The position numbers and the translations under genes are program-made. Below the pieces are notes generated by a model that had not been told where the DNA came from, ran no database searches, and worked only from the letters and a program-made list of their open reading frames with translations. This document shows, piece after piece, positions 27,014-37,052 of a stretch of DNA of 64,000 bases (positions are counted from its first letter, which is position 1; every line of letters starts with the position of its first letter). This stretch comes from Chitinophagales bacterium (lineage in GTDB: Bacteria > Bacteroidota > Bacteroidia > Chitinophagales > Chitinophagaceae): contig JAFLBJ010000001.1 in the NCBI GenBank assembly GCA_017303415.1, positions 372,001 to 436,000 on the forward strand, written 5' to 3'.

Positions 27014-27442
27014 ATGGGCGACGTCCATTCCAAAGTGACCAGAAGTTACAATATGAGCCGAGTTAAAGGAAAAAATACCTACCCGGAAATATTGGTTCGG
27101 AAATTTCTGTTTGCTAATGGAATAAGATATCGACTAAACGCTCCAAAACTTCCTGGAAAACCAGATCTCGTATTCCCAAAATACAGAAAGATCTTATTCA
27201 TAAATGGTTGCTTTTGGCATGGCCATTCAAATTGTAAATACTTCAAATTACCGAAAACACGTTCGAAATGGTGGAAGGAAAAAATAGAATTAACTATTAT
27301 AAATGATTCCAAAAACAAAACACTTCTTGAAGCTTTAGGTTGGGAAGTATATACTATTTGGGAATGCGAATTGAGGAAGGATATACAGGCAATAACATTA
27401 GACAAACTTGTTAGTCAAATAAAGAATGGAAAAGAAGATTAG
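27014..27442 (+). CDS. vsr: Vsr-type DNA endonuclease
   Basis: Encodes 142 residues. Vsr nicks DNA next to T:G mismatches that arise by deamination of 5-methylcytosine. The Vsr signature SRVKGKNTYPEILVRKFLF opens the protein. Catalytic residues appear as D51 (GKPDLVFP), H69 and H71 (FWHGHSNC), with E25 as another metal-site candidate, and a zinc-site Cys66/Cys74 pattern is visible. The length is close to the family norm (about 150). It overlaps the methyltransferase gene by 17 bp. In this operon no other restriction nuclease is seen, so it may alternatively be the cutting enzyme. Confidence 0.95.
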   Translation: MGDVHSKVTRSYNMSRVKGKNTYPEILVRKFLFANGIRYRLNAPKLPGKPDLVFPKYRKILFINGCFWHGHSNCKYFKLPKTRSKWWKEKIELTIINDSKNKTLLEALGWEVYTIWECELRKDIQAITLDKLVSQIKNGKED

Positions 27443-28691
27443 ATATATTGACTTATTCGCGGGAGCCGGTGGGTTATCGGAAGGATTTATAAGGGCTGGT
27501 TTTGAGCCAATAGCTCACGTAGAAATGGATGAAGCTGCTTGCTTCACTCTTAAAACTAGGGCGGCTTACCATTTTCTTAAATCCAACGAACAATTCGATG
27601 AGTACAAAAGGTATTTAAAAGGCGAGATCACCAGGCGTGAACTTTATAATTTGATTCCTGAGAAAATACTAGAATCTGTAATTAATCTTCCAATTGGAGC
27701 CAATTCAAATGCATCAATACATAGAAGACTTGAAAGCCTTAATAAAAGTAATGAGGTCGATTTGATAATTGGTGGCCCTCCATGCCAAGCATATTCTTTA
27801 GTTGGAAGAGCGAGGTCGTCCAACGGTATGTCTGGTGATCCAAGAAATTATTTGTACGTACATTATGGAAAATATCTTGAAAAATATAACCCAAAAATGT
27901 TTGTATTTGAAAATGTAATTGGATTGAAATCTGCTGGGAATGGTATTCATCTTAAAAACATGCAAAATCTCTTTTCAAAAAAGGGATACCTAATTAAACC
28001 TTTCACGCTTGATGCCAATAACTTTGGCGTTCTTCAAAATCGAAAAAGACTAATTATTATTGGTTGGCAAAAAAAACTTCATATTGATATTCCAAATTTG
28101 GAATCCATTAGAAGAGAAATGAAATACACAGTCAAGTGTCTATTATCAGATTTACCGAAACTACAAGCTGGAGAAGGCAATGACAAATTCCAAAAATACA
28201 GATCTGATACAAATGAATACCTAAATGCTAGCTTAATTAGGAACGGAATTGATATTCTAACACAGCATATAGCTAGACCTCACACAGAACAAGACAAACA
28301 AATCTATAGAATAGCAGTAGAACGATGGAATCAAAATAAAGAAAGATTGAATTACAATGATCTTCCAATCAAACTTAAAACGCATAGAAATAGAACCTCA
28401 TTTCATGATCGATTCAAAATCGTAGCTTCAGATGAATTTCATTCGCAAACAGTTGTTGCCCACATAGCAAAAGATGGTCATTACTATATTCATCCTGACA
28501 TTCACCAAAATCGTTCAATTACAGTACGAGAAGCTGCAAGAATACAGTCCTTCCCTGATGACTACTATTTTGAAGGTGTAAAAGAAAGTATAAGTAGAAC
28601 TGCAGCATTTAAACAAATAGGTAATGCAGTCCCGCCGTTGATGGCTTTCGAAATAGCCAAGAGTATAAAGAAAATTTTAATTACGCGCTAA
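27426..28691 (+). CDS. dcm: DNA (cytosine-5) methyltransferase
   Basis: Encodes 421 residues. The C5-methyltransferase motifs are in standard order: motif I YIDLFAGAGGLSEGF (7-21), motif IV GGPPCQAYS with nucleophile C120, motif VI FENVIGL, motif VIII around QNRKRLIIIGW, and motif X QIGNAVPP near the C-terminus. The variable target-recognition region lies between VIII and IX (about residues 230-340). It methylates cytosine at an unknown sequence. It overlaps vsr and is followed after 23 bases by the GHKL protein, so the genes are co-transcribed. The gene is distinctly AT-rich compared with the flanks. Confidence 0.97.
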   Translation: MEKKIRYIDLFAGAGGLSEGFIRAGFEPIAHVEMDEAACFTLKTRAAYHFLKSNEQFDEYKRYLKGEITRRELYNLIPEKILESVINLPIGANSNASIHRRLESLNKSNEVDLIIGGPPCQAYSLVGRARSSNGMSGDPRNYLYVHYGKYLEKYNPKMFVFENVIGLKSAGNGIHLKNMQNLFSKKGYLIKPFTLDANNFGVLQNRKRLIIIGWQKKLHIDIPNLESIRREMKYTVKCLLSDLPKLQAGEGNDKFQKYRSDTNEYLNASLIRNGIDILTQHIARPHTEQDKQIYRIAVERWNQNKERLNYNDLPIKLKTHRNRTSFHDRFKIVASDEFHSQTVVAHIAKDGHYYIHPDIHQNRSITVREAARIQSFPDDYYFEGVKESISRTAAFKQIGNAVPPLMAFEIAKSIKKILITR

Positions 28692-28714
28692 AGCGCAATT
28701 AGAAATATACAATA

Positions 28715-30835
28715 ATGGCAGTTACTCCAATACAAAAAGACTCATCAATTTTAAGACCAAGGGCAAGGATTATAAAGACCATTGGAGAAGAATTAATCAG
28801 TGATGACAAGGTCGCACTTCTTGAGTTGGTCAAAAACAGCTATGACGCTGACGCTTCAATAATAACTATAAAATTCTCTGGTCGCGTAGTTAGTGAAAAA
28901 GATGGCCGGAAAATGGTAAATAAAATTGTTAAAGAAGGGAGTAGCATAACTATTTATGATGATGGTAGCGGGATGTCGATAGATACAATAAAGAATGCCT
29001 GGATGGAACCTGCAACAATATCCAAGAAATTATCAAAGATATCCACTTTAAAAGGAAGACGGTATACGGGCGAAAAGGGAATCGGTCGATTTGCTTCTGC
29101 AAAACTTTCTAGTAACCTCCAAATAATTACAAAGGTAAAAGAGGATAATGAAGTAATTGTTGATTTTGATTGGAGTGACTTTGACAACAATGAACTATAT
29201 CTTGATGAAGTGAAATGCAAATGGGAAGTGAGAGAGCCTATCGTATATCCGCGGGATCTCCACGGAACAACGCTTGTTCTTACTAATCTTAATTCGGATT
29301 GGGATGAAGACAAAATTAGACAATTTCGTATTGCGTTACAACGCCTAATAAATCCAGTATCGCCTATTTTGGATTTTTTGATTGAACTAGATTTACCAAA
29401 AGAGTTTGATTCCTATTCAGGTATTGTCGAATCACCCGAATCATTGAAGCGTTCCAACTATTCGATTAAGGGAACTGTGGATAATAACGGTGTTCCTTCC
29501 ATCACTTTTACAAGCAAGAAAAAAGGCGAAATTAAACTCACGGATTTTGTTCTATTGAAAAAAGACGAAAAATTCCTTACAGGTTCATTTGATTTTGACT
29601 TCAGAGTTTGGGATTTGGACACTGATTCATTAGATGAATTGGCAAAGGAAACTGATTCAACAAAAAAATATGTTCGAGACGCACTTAAGGAAATTGCTGG
29701 GATAAGTATCTATAGAGATGGGTTTCGGGTTCTTCCTTATGGTGATCCGAAATTTGATTGGGCCAGATTAGATTTGCGTAGGGTAAATAACCCAACCATG
29801 AGAATTAGTAATAATCAGATTATTGGGTTTATTTCAATAGAACTCGATAAAAATCCTGATTTTGTAGACCAAAGCAACAGGGAAGGGCTCGTTGACAGCG
29901 ATGCATTTGAACAACTTAAGGATTTTATATTGCGAATCCTTAATCAACTTGAAGATAAAAGGTATCAGGAAAGGCCAAGGGAAAATGAAAATAATGATAA
30001 TCGCGATGGACTCTTTAACCGCTTTTCCCTTAGCCCTGTAGTAGAACTTGTACAAAACAAGCTTCCAAATGATAAGGAGGCAAACGAGCTAATTGCCAAA
30101 ACCGAAGCCACTATACAAGAAGGTGTTAAGAAAATTCAAGATGTTCTTTCAAGATATAGACGACTAACAACACTTGGTTTGTTAATTGATATTATTCTGC
30201 ACGACGGAAACAATTTTCTTGCAAATATTGATAGTTCTGCCCATTTACTTGGGAAAGAGCTAGGGAAAAATGAAATTGATAAAAAGCAAGTAAGTGCCCA
30301 TCTTAATAATATCAACGAGGGAAGAAAGGTTCTTGCACAACTATTTAAACGCATTGAACCCTTTGGAGGGAGGAAGCGAGGTAGACCAAAAGACATTATT
30401 CTTGAAAATGCAATTACAAATGTCTTTGAACTTTATAAAAGAGAATTTTCCAAGCTTAACATTTCTTACATATTACCATCATCTAAAAATCTAGTCCGAA
30501 TTGATGATGGTGAACTTCAAATGATTTTTGTAAATCTTGTTCAGAACTCAATGTATTGGTTGGAAACAATTTCTTCTGAAAGAAAAATTCAGGTTGATAT
30601 TGAAAGAACCGATGATGAGCTTTCCGTTGTATTTAGCGATAGTGGCCCGGGAATAAAGGAGGAACATCAGCAGATAATTTTTGACCCGTATTTCAGCACA
30701 AGACCCGACGGAATTGGTTTAGGCCTTACAATTATTGGTGAATTAGTGACTGAATATAATGGCAGCTTTACACTTATTGCTAATGGACCACTTGATGGAG
30801 CAACATTCAAAATAACATTCAGACGAAGAATCTAA
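28715..30835 (+). CDS. Dual GHKL ATPase, MORC/Hsp90-like N-terminus fused to histidine-kinase-like C-terminus
   Basis: Encodes 706 residues with two separate GHKL ATP sites. The N-terminal one resembles Hsp90/MutL/MORC proteins: ELVKNSYDAD (E37, N41, D46), DDGSGM (82-87) and GEKGIGRFA (119-127). The middle (about 140-440) is beta-rich and of unknown fold. A helical hairpin at about 480-560 has LGLLIDIILHDGNNFLANI, with H496 where a kinase phospho-acceptor would be. The C-terminal HATPase has N611, DSGPG (642-646) and GIGLGL. It has no membrane segment. GHKL ATPases of the MORC type are known in restriction-modification neighbourhoods. The next gene, 2 bp downstream, encodes its likely partner. 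Confidence 0.9.
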   Translation: MAVTPIQKDSSILRPRARIIKTIGEELISDDKVALLELVKNSYDADASIITIKFSGRVVSEKDGRKMVNKIVKEGSSITIYDDGSGMSIDTIKNAWMEPATISKKLSKISTLKGRRYTGEKGIGRFASAKLSSNLQIITKVKEDNEVIVDFDWSDFDNNELYLDEVKCKWEVREPIVYPRDLHGTTLVLTNLNSDWDEDKIRQFRIALQRLINPVSPILDFLIELDLPKEFDSYSGIVESPESLKRSNYSIKGTVDNNGVPSITFTSKKKGEIKLTDFVLLKKDEKFLTGSFDFDFRVWDLDTDSLDELAKETDSTKKYVRDALKEIAGISIYRDGFRVLPYGDPKFDWARLDLRRVNNPTMRISNNQIIGFISIELDKNPDFVDQSNREGLVDSDAFEQLKDFILRILNQLEDKRYQERPRENENNDNRDGLFNRFSLSPVVELVQNKLPNDKEANELIAKTEATIQEGVKKIQDVLSRYRRLTTLGLLIDIILHDGNNFLANIDSSAHLLGKELGKNEIDKKQVSAHLNNINEGRKVLAQLFKRIEPFGGRKRGRPKDIILENAITNVFELYKREFSKLNISYILPSSKNLVRIDDGELQMIFVNLVQNSMYWLETISSERKIQVDIERTDDELSVVFSDSGPGIKEEHQQIIFDPYFSTRPDGIGLGLTIIGELVTEYNGSFTLIANGPLDGATFKITFRRRI

Positions 30836-30837
30836 AT

Positions 30838-31917
30838 ATGGATTTAAGGACTTTATTTATTGAAGATAATGAAATCTTAAGTAATAACCTGAAAAGTTAC
30901 TTCGAAGGGGAGGTGTTTTCTGGTCATGTTTTAAAAACAGAAAATACAACCAACTTTGACGAAGGCATTACATTAATTGAACGGAATGATTATGACTTGG
31001 TAGTATTGGATTTGCAAAAGGAAGGAAAAGATTTTGATGAAAAAGCGGGAATAAAAATTTTAGAAAAGATTAAGCAGATTGCATTTATTCCGATAATATT
31101 TTATACAGGACATGCGATTAAAATTCAAGATTTGGTATCAGAAATAGTTGGTGTTGTTAATAAAGGGGATGGTTTCGAAAATCTGAAAGCAGAAATACAA
31201 CGCATTATTGACACAAGAATAGCTCTATTAAAAGGTCAGGTTTATAGCCACTTAAGGGAATCTTTGAGAAAATACTTTTGGGAGACAGTTGATTCGGAAA
31301 AAACTATTTTTGTCCCAGGCAAAGGTGATGTGTCTTTAGGCTATCTCTTGCTTAGAAGATTTTCAAACTCACTTTCCAAAGAAAATATCAAGCAGATACT
31401 TGGTGATGATAAAATCAAAATTGATAAAGCTCACCCACTTGAATTCTATATTTTTCCTACAAACCGAGAAGAATATCAGGCTGGTGAAATACTTCTCCGA
31501 AATGGCGTTTATTATACAGTTCTAACTCCAACTTGTGATTTTGTTCAAGAGGGTGAAAGACAAAGAAAAGTAGGAAATGTTTTACTTGGAATTGCTACAA
31601 ATTTAAAAGACACTATAGAATTCAAGAATTATATTGAATCTAAGAGCAAAAAAAACTTGACGGAGATTACTAAATTAATTGCGTCTAGAAAATCTGATAG
31701 GTATTTTTTTCTCCCTGGAACCCTATTTCTCCCAAATCTCGTTTTGGATTTTCAAAATAAGATAATGTGCGACTATCAAGAGTTAAATGAATTTACACGC
31801 ATTGCTAAACTAGATGATCCTCATGCTCAATCAATGATTGCAAGCTTTATTCGTTACTATAATAGAATTGGCTTCCCAGACATCGATGCAGATTATGTTA
31901 TTGCAAGGCTTGAGTGA
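30838..31917 (+). CDS. Receiver-domain protein with unknown C-terminal effector domain
   Basis: Encodes 359 residues. Residues 1-125 form a receiver: E9/D10, phosphorylatable D58 (VVLDLQ), T90 (FYTG) and K109 (NKGD) are all present, so it can probably accept phosphate. The remaining 230 residues hold no DNA-binding or diguanylate-cyclase motif. They include FYIFPTN, TVLTPTCDF (a Cys-Asp motif), DRYFFLPGTLFLPNLVLDF and a conserved-looking C-terminal helix FIRYYNRIGFPD. The family is not recognised. It is translationally close to the GHKL kinase, suggesting a phosphorelay that controls the effector domain. Confidence 0.85.
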   Translation: MDLRTLFIEDNEILSNNLKSYFEGEVFSGHVLKTENTTNFDEGITLIERNDYDLVVLDLQKEGKDFDEKAGIKILEKIKQIAFIPIIFYTGHAIKIQDLVSEIVGVVNKGDGFENLKAEIQRIIDTRIALLKGQVYSHLRESLRKYFWETVDSEKTIFVPGKGDVSLGYLLLRRFSNSLSKENIKQILGDDKIKIDKAHPLEFYIFPTNREEYQAGEILLRNGVYYTVLTPTCDFVQEGERQRKVGNVLLGIATNLKDTIEFKNYIESKSKKNLTEITKLIASRKSDRYFFLPGTLFLPNLVLDFQNKIMCDYQELNEFTRIAKLDDPHAQSMIASFIRYYNRIGFPDIDADYVIARLE

Positions 31918-32366
31918 GTGCTGCAATTCATGCCGCGACTTCTAATACTAAGTAACAAATTTGAAAACCATAGCATAGTTTACGAATAGTTGCGTTACCT
32001 TCTGTTGTTGTGATTCTCTTAAAAATAAAATTTATCAGTTTCTTTCTAAAGAAACATTGGGGTAACCAACACCTGCGAAATTGTAAAATGTCATATAACT
32101 GTACGACTTCCAAAATACTGACTTTAATTATCCAATACTTAAAATGTACTAATTATCCACCCAACTCTTTTACAAGGCGCCTACTTTCTCAAAAGCCTAC
32201 TAAGCCACCAACCCGGTTCCCCTACGGGGAACAGAGCCTTGACCTTGCCATGTTATTCTACTGCTATCCTCTGCGTCTCTGCGCCTCTATGGTTCCTACC
32301 TCCCTGTTTCTGTGTCTCCCCACCCCTGCAGTCCTCCTTTCTCCAAAAAATTTGACCTTTAACCCC
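31918..32366. other. Intergenic region at right end of the defence island
   Basis: About 450 bases. I see no credible gene, although an open frame runs from 32010 into the GNAT gene. It contains a small hairpin TTTCTTTCTAAAGAAA (about 32041-32056), a GTTCCCC-TAC-GGGGAAC hairpin (about 32216-32232), and CTCTGCGTCTCTGCGCCTCT (about 32269-32288), a repeat that recurs at 32947. The base composition changes here from AT-rich to host-like. Confidence 0.5.
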
Positions 32367-32897
32367 ATGACCACACCACCCCCCTTTGTATACCGCCCAC
32401 TCCAATCACAGGATGAAGACCTGCTCCTGGATTATCTCGAAAAATTGAGCCCGCAGACGCGGCATCGGTTTGGACCTCACCCCTACGATAGACAGGCCAT
32501 CCGCGATTTTTATAAACCCGAAAATCAACACCTGGGATTTGTAGCCATAGAACCCCAACAACCATCCATCATTGCCTATGCCATTATCAAATACGGCTTT
32601 CTTCCCCATGATGCACCCAGATTGGAAGGCTATGGCCTGGAGCTAAACGCCTTTACTGACTGCACCTTTGCCCCTTCGGTAGCCGATGAATGGCAGGGCC
32701 GTGGCATCGGAAGCGGGTTATTTGATTTTATACTAACCGGGTTAAAAGCACAAGGGAAAAAACGTTTGATTCTCTGGGGCGGCGTACAGGCTTCGAATGA
32801 AAGGGCGATTACTTACTACCTGAAAAAGGGCTTTCGCATACTGGGCGAGTTTGAATATCATGGCCAAAACCTGGATATGGTGCTGGATATTATCTGA
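32367..32897 (+). CDS. GNAT-family N-acetyltransferase
   Basis: Encodes 176 residues from the ATG at 32367 (MTTPPPFVYRPLQSQDEDLL); the frame is open further upstream only through repeat sequence. The GNAT fold shows the acetyl-CoA loop as WQGRGIGSGLFDFIL (motif A, R/Q-x-x-G-x-G). It is preceded by the beta4 strand around YGLELNAFTDCTFAPSV and followed by LILWGGVQASNERAITYYLK, the typical C-terminal helix. The N-terminal FGPHPYD region resembles aminoglycoside/lysine acetyltransferase-like GNATs. Substrate is unknown. Confidence 0.9.
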   Translation: MTTPPPFVYRPLQSQDEDLLLDYLEKLSPQTRHRFGPHPYDRQAIRDFYKPENQHLGFVAIEPQQPSIIAYAIIKYGFLPHDAPRLEGYGLELNAFTDCTFAPSVADEWQGRGIGSGLFDFILTGLKAQGKKRLILWGGVQASNERAITYYLKKGFRILGEFEYHGQNLDMVLDII

Positions 32898-32944
32898 AGA
32901 CCCAAAATCTTTCAATAGTTAAATCGCAGTACAGCGAAAACTGA

Positions 32945-32985
32945 TTTCTCCTCTGCGCCTCTGCATCTCTGCGGTCAATCTCTCC
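32945..32985. repeat. CTCTGCGCCTCTGCATCTCTGCGG repeat
   Basis: Contains CTCTGCGCCTCTGCATCTCT, the same type as the CTCTGCGTCTCTGCGCCTCT unit at 32269, about 680 bases away, on the other side of the GNAT gene. Both copies are intergenic. Confidence 0.5.
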
Positions 32986-33027
32986 CAAGAATCCTTATAT
33001 TAGCCCTATTACTACCAAAACTCTCCC

Positions 33028-36000
33028 ATGCGTAAACTTCTGCCCCTGCTCGTTCTGCTGAGCATTTGCCAATTGAGCATTTCCCAGCCAAAAAAAGACA
33101 CCACTGATTACAACGCCGTATTCAAAGCCGTGAAATGGCGCAATATCGGCCCCTTTCGGGGTGGCCGCTCAAACTGTGCCACAGGCGTAAAGGGCAACCC
33201 CATGGTGTACTATATGGGTACCACCGGAGGCGGCCTCTGGAAAACCGACGACATGGGCATTACCTGGAGAAATATCTCGGATGGCTTCTTTACTACGAGC
33301 TCGGTTGGCGCCGTGGCCGTGGCCGAAAGCGATGCAAATGTGGTGTACGTGGGCATGGGCGAACATGCCATACGCGGGGTAATGACCTCGCATGGCGATG
33401 GAATGTATAAATCCACCGACGCTGGTAAAACCTGGAAAAAAACGGGACTGGATGAAACGCAACATATCTCCCGGATACAGATCGATCCGCGAAATCCGGA
33501 TATCGTGTACGTCGCCGCCCAGGGTGCCCTCTATGGCCCGAACAAGGAAAGAGGGATCTATAAATCCACCGATGGTGGCAAGACCTGGAAAAATATCTTA
33601 TTCGTTAATGAACGTACCGGCTGCGCGGAACTGTCCATGGATATGAACAACCCCCGCATCCTCTATGCCGCTATGTGGGAACACGGTCGCCGCCCCTGGC
33701 AGGTTATCAGTGGCGGACCAGGCAGTGGCCTCTATAAATCAACCGATGCTGGCGAAACCTGGCAAAAGATCGAAGAGGGTCTTCCCAAAGAGTTGGGTAA
33801 AATGGCCATCTCCGTGAGCCGGGCCAACCCGGAAAAAGTGTATGCGCTGATAGAAAGCGATACGCAAAAAGAACAGGGAGGCCTGTTCGTGTCTTCAAAC
33901 AGCGGTCAATCCTGGTCATTGGTAAGTAAAGACCACCGCCTGGTGCAAAGGGCCTGGTACTATATTGAAGTTTTTGCAGATCCAAAAAACGAAGACCTGG
34001 TCTATGTCCTGAGTGCCCCGGCCCTGAAATCCTCCGACGGCGGCAAGACCTGGAGCCAGGTGTCGGGTATGCATGGTGATTATCATGATCTCTGGATCAA
34101 TCCCGATAACGCGAATAACATGATCCTCTCGGATGACGGCGGTTCAGTGGTCAGTTTTAATAGTGGCCAATCATGGAGCACACAAAGCAATATGCCTACG
34201 GGTCAGTTTTATCGTCTCAATACCGATAACCAATTTCCCTACCGCATCTACAGCGGGCAACAGGATAATAGCAGCGTCAGTATCGCAAGCCGCGAAATTG
34301 GCGGAAGTGGCATCACTCCCCGTAGCTGGCGCAGCTCCGCCGGTGGTGAAAGCGCCTTTCTGGCCTTCAATCCGGATGATCCGCGCTATGTGGCAGGCGG
34401 AAGTTACCTCGGTACGATCGAGTTTCTGGATACCAAAACCAATGCAGGAACAAATGTGATGGCCGCACCGATCCAATACCTGGGCCGCGATGCGAAAGAC
34501 ATGAAATACCGCTATGCCTGGAACGCTCCCATCATCTGTTCCAAACATGATCCACGGGTGTTTTACCATGGAGCCCAGGTGCTGCTCCGTACGGATGACC
34601 TGGGTAAACACTGGACCGAAGTTTCCCCCGACCTCACAAGAAATGATAAAAGCAAACAAGGAAAGATGGGTGTGCCCTATACAAACGAGGCAGTGGGCGC
34701 GGAAAACTATGGCACCCTCGCGTATGTGGCAGAATCAGCAAGTGAAGCCGGTGTGATCTGGACAGGCAGTGATGACGGGCTGGTGCATATCACCCGCGAC
34801 AATGGGAAGACCTGGACAAACGTAACACCTGCCGGACTTCCCGAATGTCTGGTCAATGCGATCGAGTTATCGGCCTTTGACAAAGCCACTGCCTATATCG
34901 CCACCACGCGCTATAAATTCAATGATAAAACGCCGGGATTATATAAAACTACCAACTACGGCAAAACCTGGACCCGCATTGATAACGGTATTCCCACGGG
35001 CGCCTTTACCCGCGTACTGCGTGAGGATCCGGTGCGAAAGGACCTGCTCTATGCGGGTACTGAAACGGGTGTATATATTTCATGGAATGGGGGCAAAGAT
35101 TGGTCACCGTTTCAACTCAACCTGCCCGTCACACCTGTTCATGACCTGATGATAAAAGAGGGTAACCTGATTGCTGCAACCGGCGGCCGCGCCATTTGGA
35201 TACTCGACGATCTGTCGGTGATCCGCCAGTACAGCAAAGCCGATACTGTATTACACCTGTATCAACCGGTGAATACCATGCTCCTTACCGGCTACAGTGA
35301 ACTCGATGAAAGTGATGAAGCCTTTACCGGCACAAGTACCTCGCGGGGTATCAATCCCGCTACAGGTATCACCTTGTACTATCAATTACCCGAATTAAAA
35401 CCCACGGATAATATCACCCTGCAAGTTTTCAATGAAAAAAATCAACTGGTGAGGGTAATCTCCTCGGTGGCAGACAGCAATTACCGTCGCTATGATGGTG
35501 GCCCCGAACCTTCACCGGTATTACCAGCTAAGAAAGGATTGAACCGGTTTGTTTGGAACTTACGTCATGCCACCCTCCTGGGTGTACCTGATGTGTACAT
35601 TGAAAGCAGCTATGCCGGTCACAAGGCCATACCGGGTACCTATCGAATGGTGCTGACTGCAGGTAATAAATCGGTTGAAACAAAAGCTACCATCTTACCC
35701 AATCCCAACTACCGCACCACGTCGCAGGACTACGAAGCGTATCATGCCATCATGTGGGAAATGGAAAACAAGGTGACAGAAATGCATCAGCTCGTAAATA
35801 AATTAAATGGAATGAGAATCCGGTTAGAGACCGTGTTGGCGGCTTTACCTTCTACCAGCCAAAATGATTCGCTACGCAAAGAGGCCAATGGCTTGATCGC
35901 TCGAATGAAAGCCTGGGACGAAGAAATGGTGCAACGAAAGGCCAAGGCTTATGATGATGTCGATAATTTTGATAATAAGTTTACGGCCAATTATCTTTTC

Positions 36001-36183
36001 CTGCTCAATCAAACCGAAAGTGATATCCCTCAGGTAAACCAATCTTCGCTGGATCGAAAAAAAGAACTCGATGCACAATGGACAATCTTAAAGACACAGG
36101 CCGATCAGATCATTAACACAGAAATCCCAGCATTAAATAAAAAATTATGGGCCCTTGGAGTAGGGGCAATTGACTCGTTTTGA
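33028..36183 (+). CDS. Secreted VPS10/BNR-repeat protein
   Basis: Encodes 1051 residues with a signal peptide ([19 protein letters not shown]). The body is a beta-propeller built of sortilin/VPS10- and BNR-type repeats. Asp-box motifs recur as [48 protein letters not shown] and TTNYGKTW through about residue 680. After it lies a beta-sandwich-like region ([19 protein letters not shown]) and a helical end with coiled-coil character (about 880-1051). Family members with this layout are common in Bacteroidota, possibly involved in binding or degrading glycans or peptides. No catalytic site is evident. Confidence 0.9.
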   Translation: MRKLLPLLVLLSICQLSISQPKKDTTDYNAVFKAVKWRNIGPFRGGRSNCATGVKGNPMVYYMGTTGGGLWKTDDMGITWRNISDGFFTTSSVGAVAVAESDANVVYVGMGEHAIRGVMTSHGDGMYKSTDAGKTWKKTGLDETQHISRIQIDPRNPDIVYVAAQGALYGPNKERGIYKSTDGGKTWKNILFVNERTGCAELSMDMNNPRILYAAMWEHGRRPWQVISGGPGSGLYKSTDAGETWQKIEEGLPKELGKMAISVSRANPEKVYALIESDTQKEQGGLFVSSNSGQSWSLVSKDHRLVQRAWYYIEVFADPKNEDLVYVLSAPALKSSDGGKTWSQVSGMHGDYHDLWINPDNANNMILSDDGGSVVSFNSGQSWSTQSNMPTGQFYRLNTDNQFPYRIYSGQQDNSSVSIASREIGGSGITPRSWRSSAGGESAFLAFNPDDPRYVAGGSYLGTIEFLDTKTNAGTNVMAAPIQYLGRDAKDMKYRYAWNAPIICSKHDPRVFYHGAQVLLRTDDLGKHWTEVSPDLTRNDKSKQGKMGVPYTNEAVGAENYGTLAYVAESASEAGVIWTGSDDGLVHITRDNGKTWTNVTPAGLPECLVNAIELSAFDKATAYIATTRYKFNDKTPGLYKTTNYGKTWTRIDNGIPTGAFTRVLREDPVRKDLLYAGTETGVYISWNGGKDWSPFQLNLPVTPVHDLMIKEGNLIAATGGRAIWILDDLSVIRQYSKADTVLHLYQPVNTMLLTGYSELDESDEAFTGTSTSRGINPATGITLYYQLPELKPTDNITLQVFNEKNQLVRVISSVADSNYRRYDGGPEPSPVLPAKKGLNRFVWNLRHATLLGVPDVYIESSYAGHKAIPGTYRMVLTAGNKSVETKATILPNPNYRTTSQDYEAYHAIMWEMENKVTEMHQLVNKLNGMRIRLETVLAALPSTSQNDSLRKEANGLIARMKAWDEEMVQRKAKAYDDVDNFDNKFTANYLFLLNQTESDIPQVNQSSLDRKKELDAQWTILKTQADQIINTEIPALNKKLWALGVGAIDSF

Positions 36184-36360
36184 TTACTTATTATTTATCC
36201 AGGTAAATCGAATATTGAATGGTAGAACCATAGGGGTGATTTAAAGATATGGAAGCATATGCCGGTATGCCTTTGTATCTCCGTAACCCCCACCCCTACT
36301 ACAAATTGATTATTTCCCCCCTCTCTTTTCTCCTGCAGTTTTGTGTCACAAACAAAATGT

Positions 36361-36966
36361 ATGAAAAAAGCTACCATTCTATCCCTGGCGCTGAGCCTGG
36401 TATTTTTGTCCTGCAAAAAGGAAAAGACTGAGGATCCACCACCGGATAACATTGAAACGCCATTGAAAACCGCCGTTGAGGCCAAAACACCGGCGGATAC
36501 GATCTATTCGCAAGCAAACTCTCCAGCGAACTTTGGTTTTAAGTTTTATAGCAATACGGCAGGTACGATCCGCAAACTGGGCTGTCGTATGCCAGCGGCC
36601 GGAGCTTATACCGTCACCCTCTGGGATTTTGCTACCGGTGCCTCCCTGGCACAAACAACTGTAACGGTAACCGATGCAGGGCAATTTGCTTACTCGGCAA
36701 TAACCCCCGTGGTGGCAATTACTGAAAACACGCGTTATGTGATCTCGGTAAACAATACAATTGGAGGCGTGGGAAAACCCTATTTCCAACTGTTCAAGAA
36801 ACCGAATACGGCCATCAATATTTACCCCTTTATCAAAGGACGCATCACTATCGAGGCGCCTCTGTACAAAGGCGGTGCCACACCTGTGATGCCCAATCAA
36901 AACAATGCTTCCGATTTACCCTTTATGCGTGGAGTAGCTGATATAGAGATTGATTTTCTGATGTAA
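36361..36966 (+). CDS. DUF4082-containing lipoprotein
   Basis: Encodes 201 residues from the ATG at 36361 (MKKATILSLALSLVFLSCKK), with lipobox FLSC (Cys18). An upstream ATG at 36343 would interfere with the signal peptide. After a Glu/Pro-rich linker, the DUF4082 domain is recognised by NFGFKFYSNTAGTIRKLGCR, YTVTLWDFATGASLAQTTVT, and ITENTRYVISV. DUF4082 is a beta-sandwich found on extracellular proteins of Bacteroidota and Actinobacteria. Function is unknown. It is probably surface- or periplasm-anchored. Confidence 0.85.
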   Translation: MKKATILSLALSLVFLSCKKEKTEDPPPDNIETPLKTAVEAKTPADTIYSQANSPANFGFKFYSNTAGTIRKLGCRMPAAGAYTVTLWDFATGASLAQTTVTVTDAGQFAYSAITPVVAITENTRYVISVNNTIGGVGKPYFQLFKKPNTAINIYPFIKGRITIEAPLYKGGATPVMPNQNNASDLPFMRGVADIEIDFLM

Positions 36967-37052
36967 CTCCTGCTGGATCAACAGACATATTTGGTGTGAG
37001 GTAATTATTGGAGAATTTCATATATTCAAATACCACTTCAAGGTTAAACTGT

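Noticed and set aside
32010-32366. An N-terminal extension of the GNAT protein to 32010
   Set aside because: The extension covers repeat text (CTCTGCGTCTCTGCG) and hairpins, and its translation has no folded-domain look. The ATG at 32367 gives the normal GNAT start.
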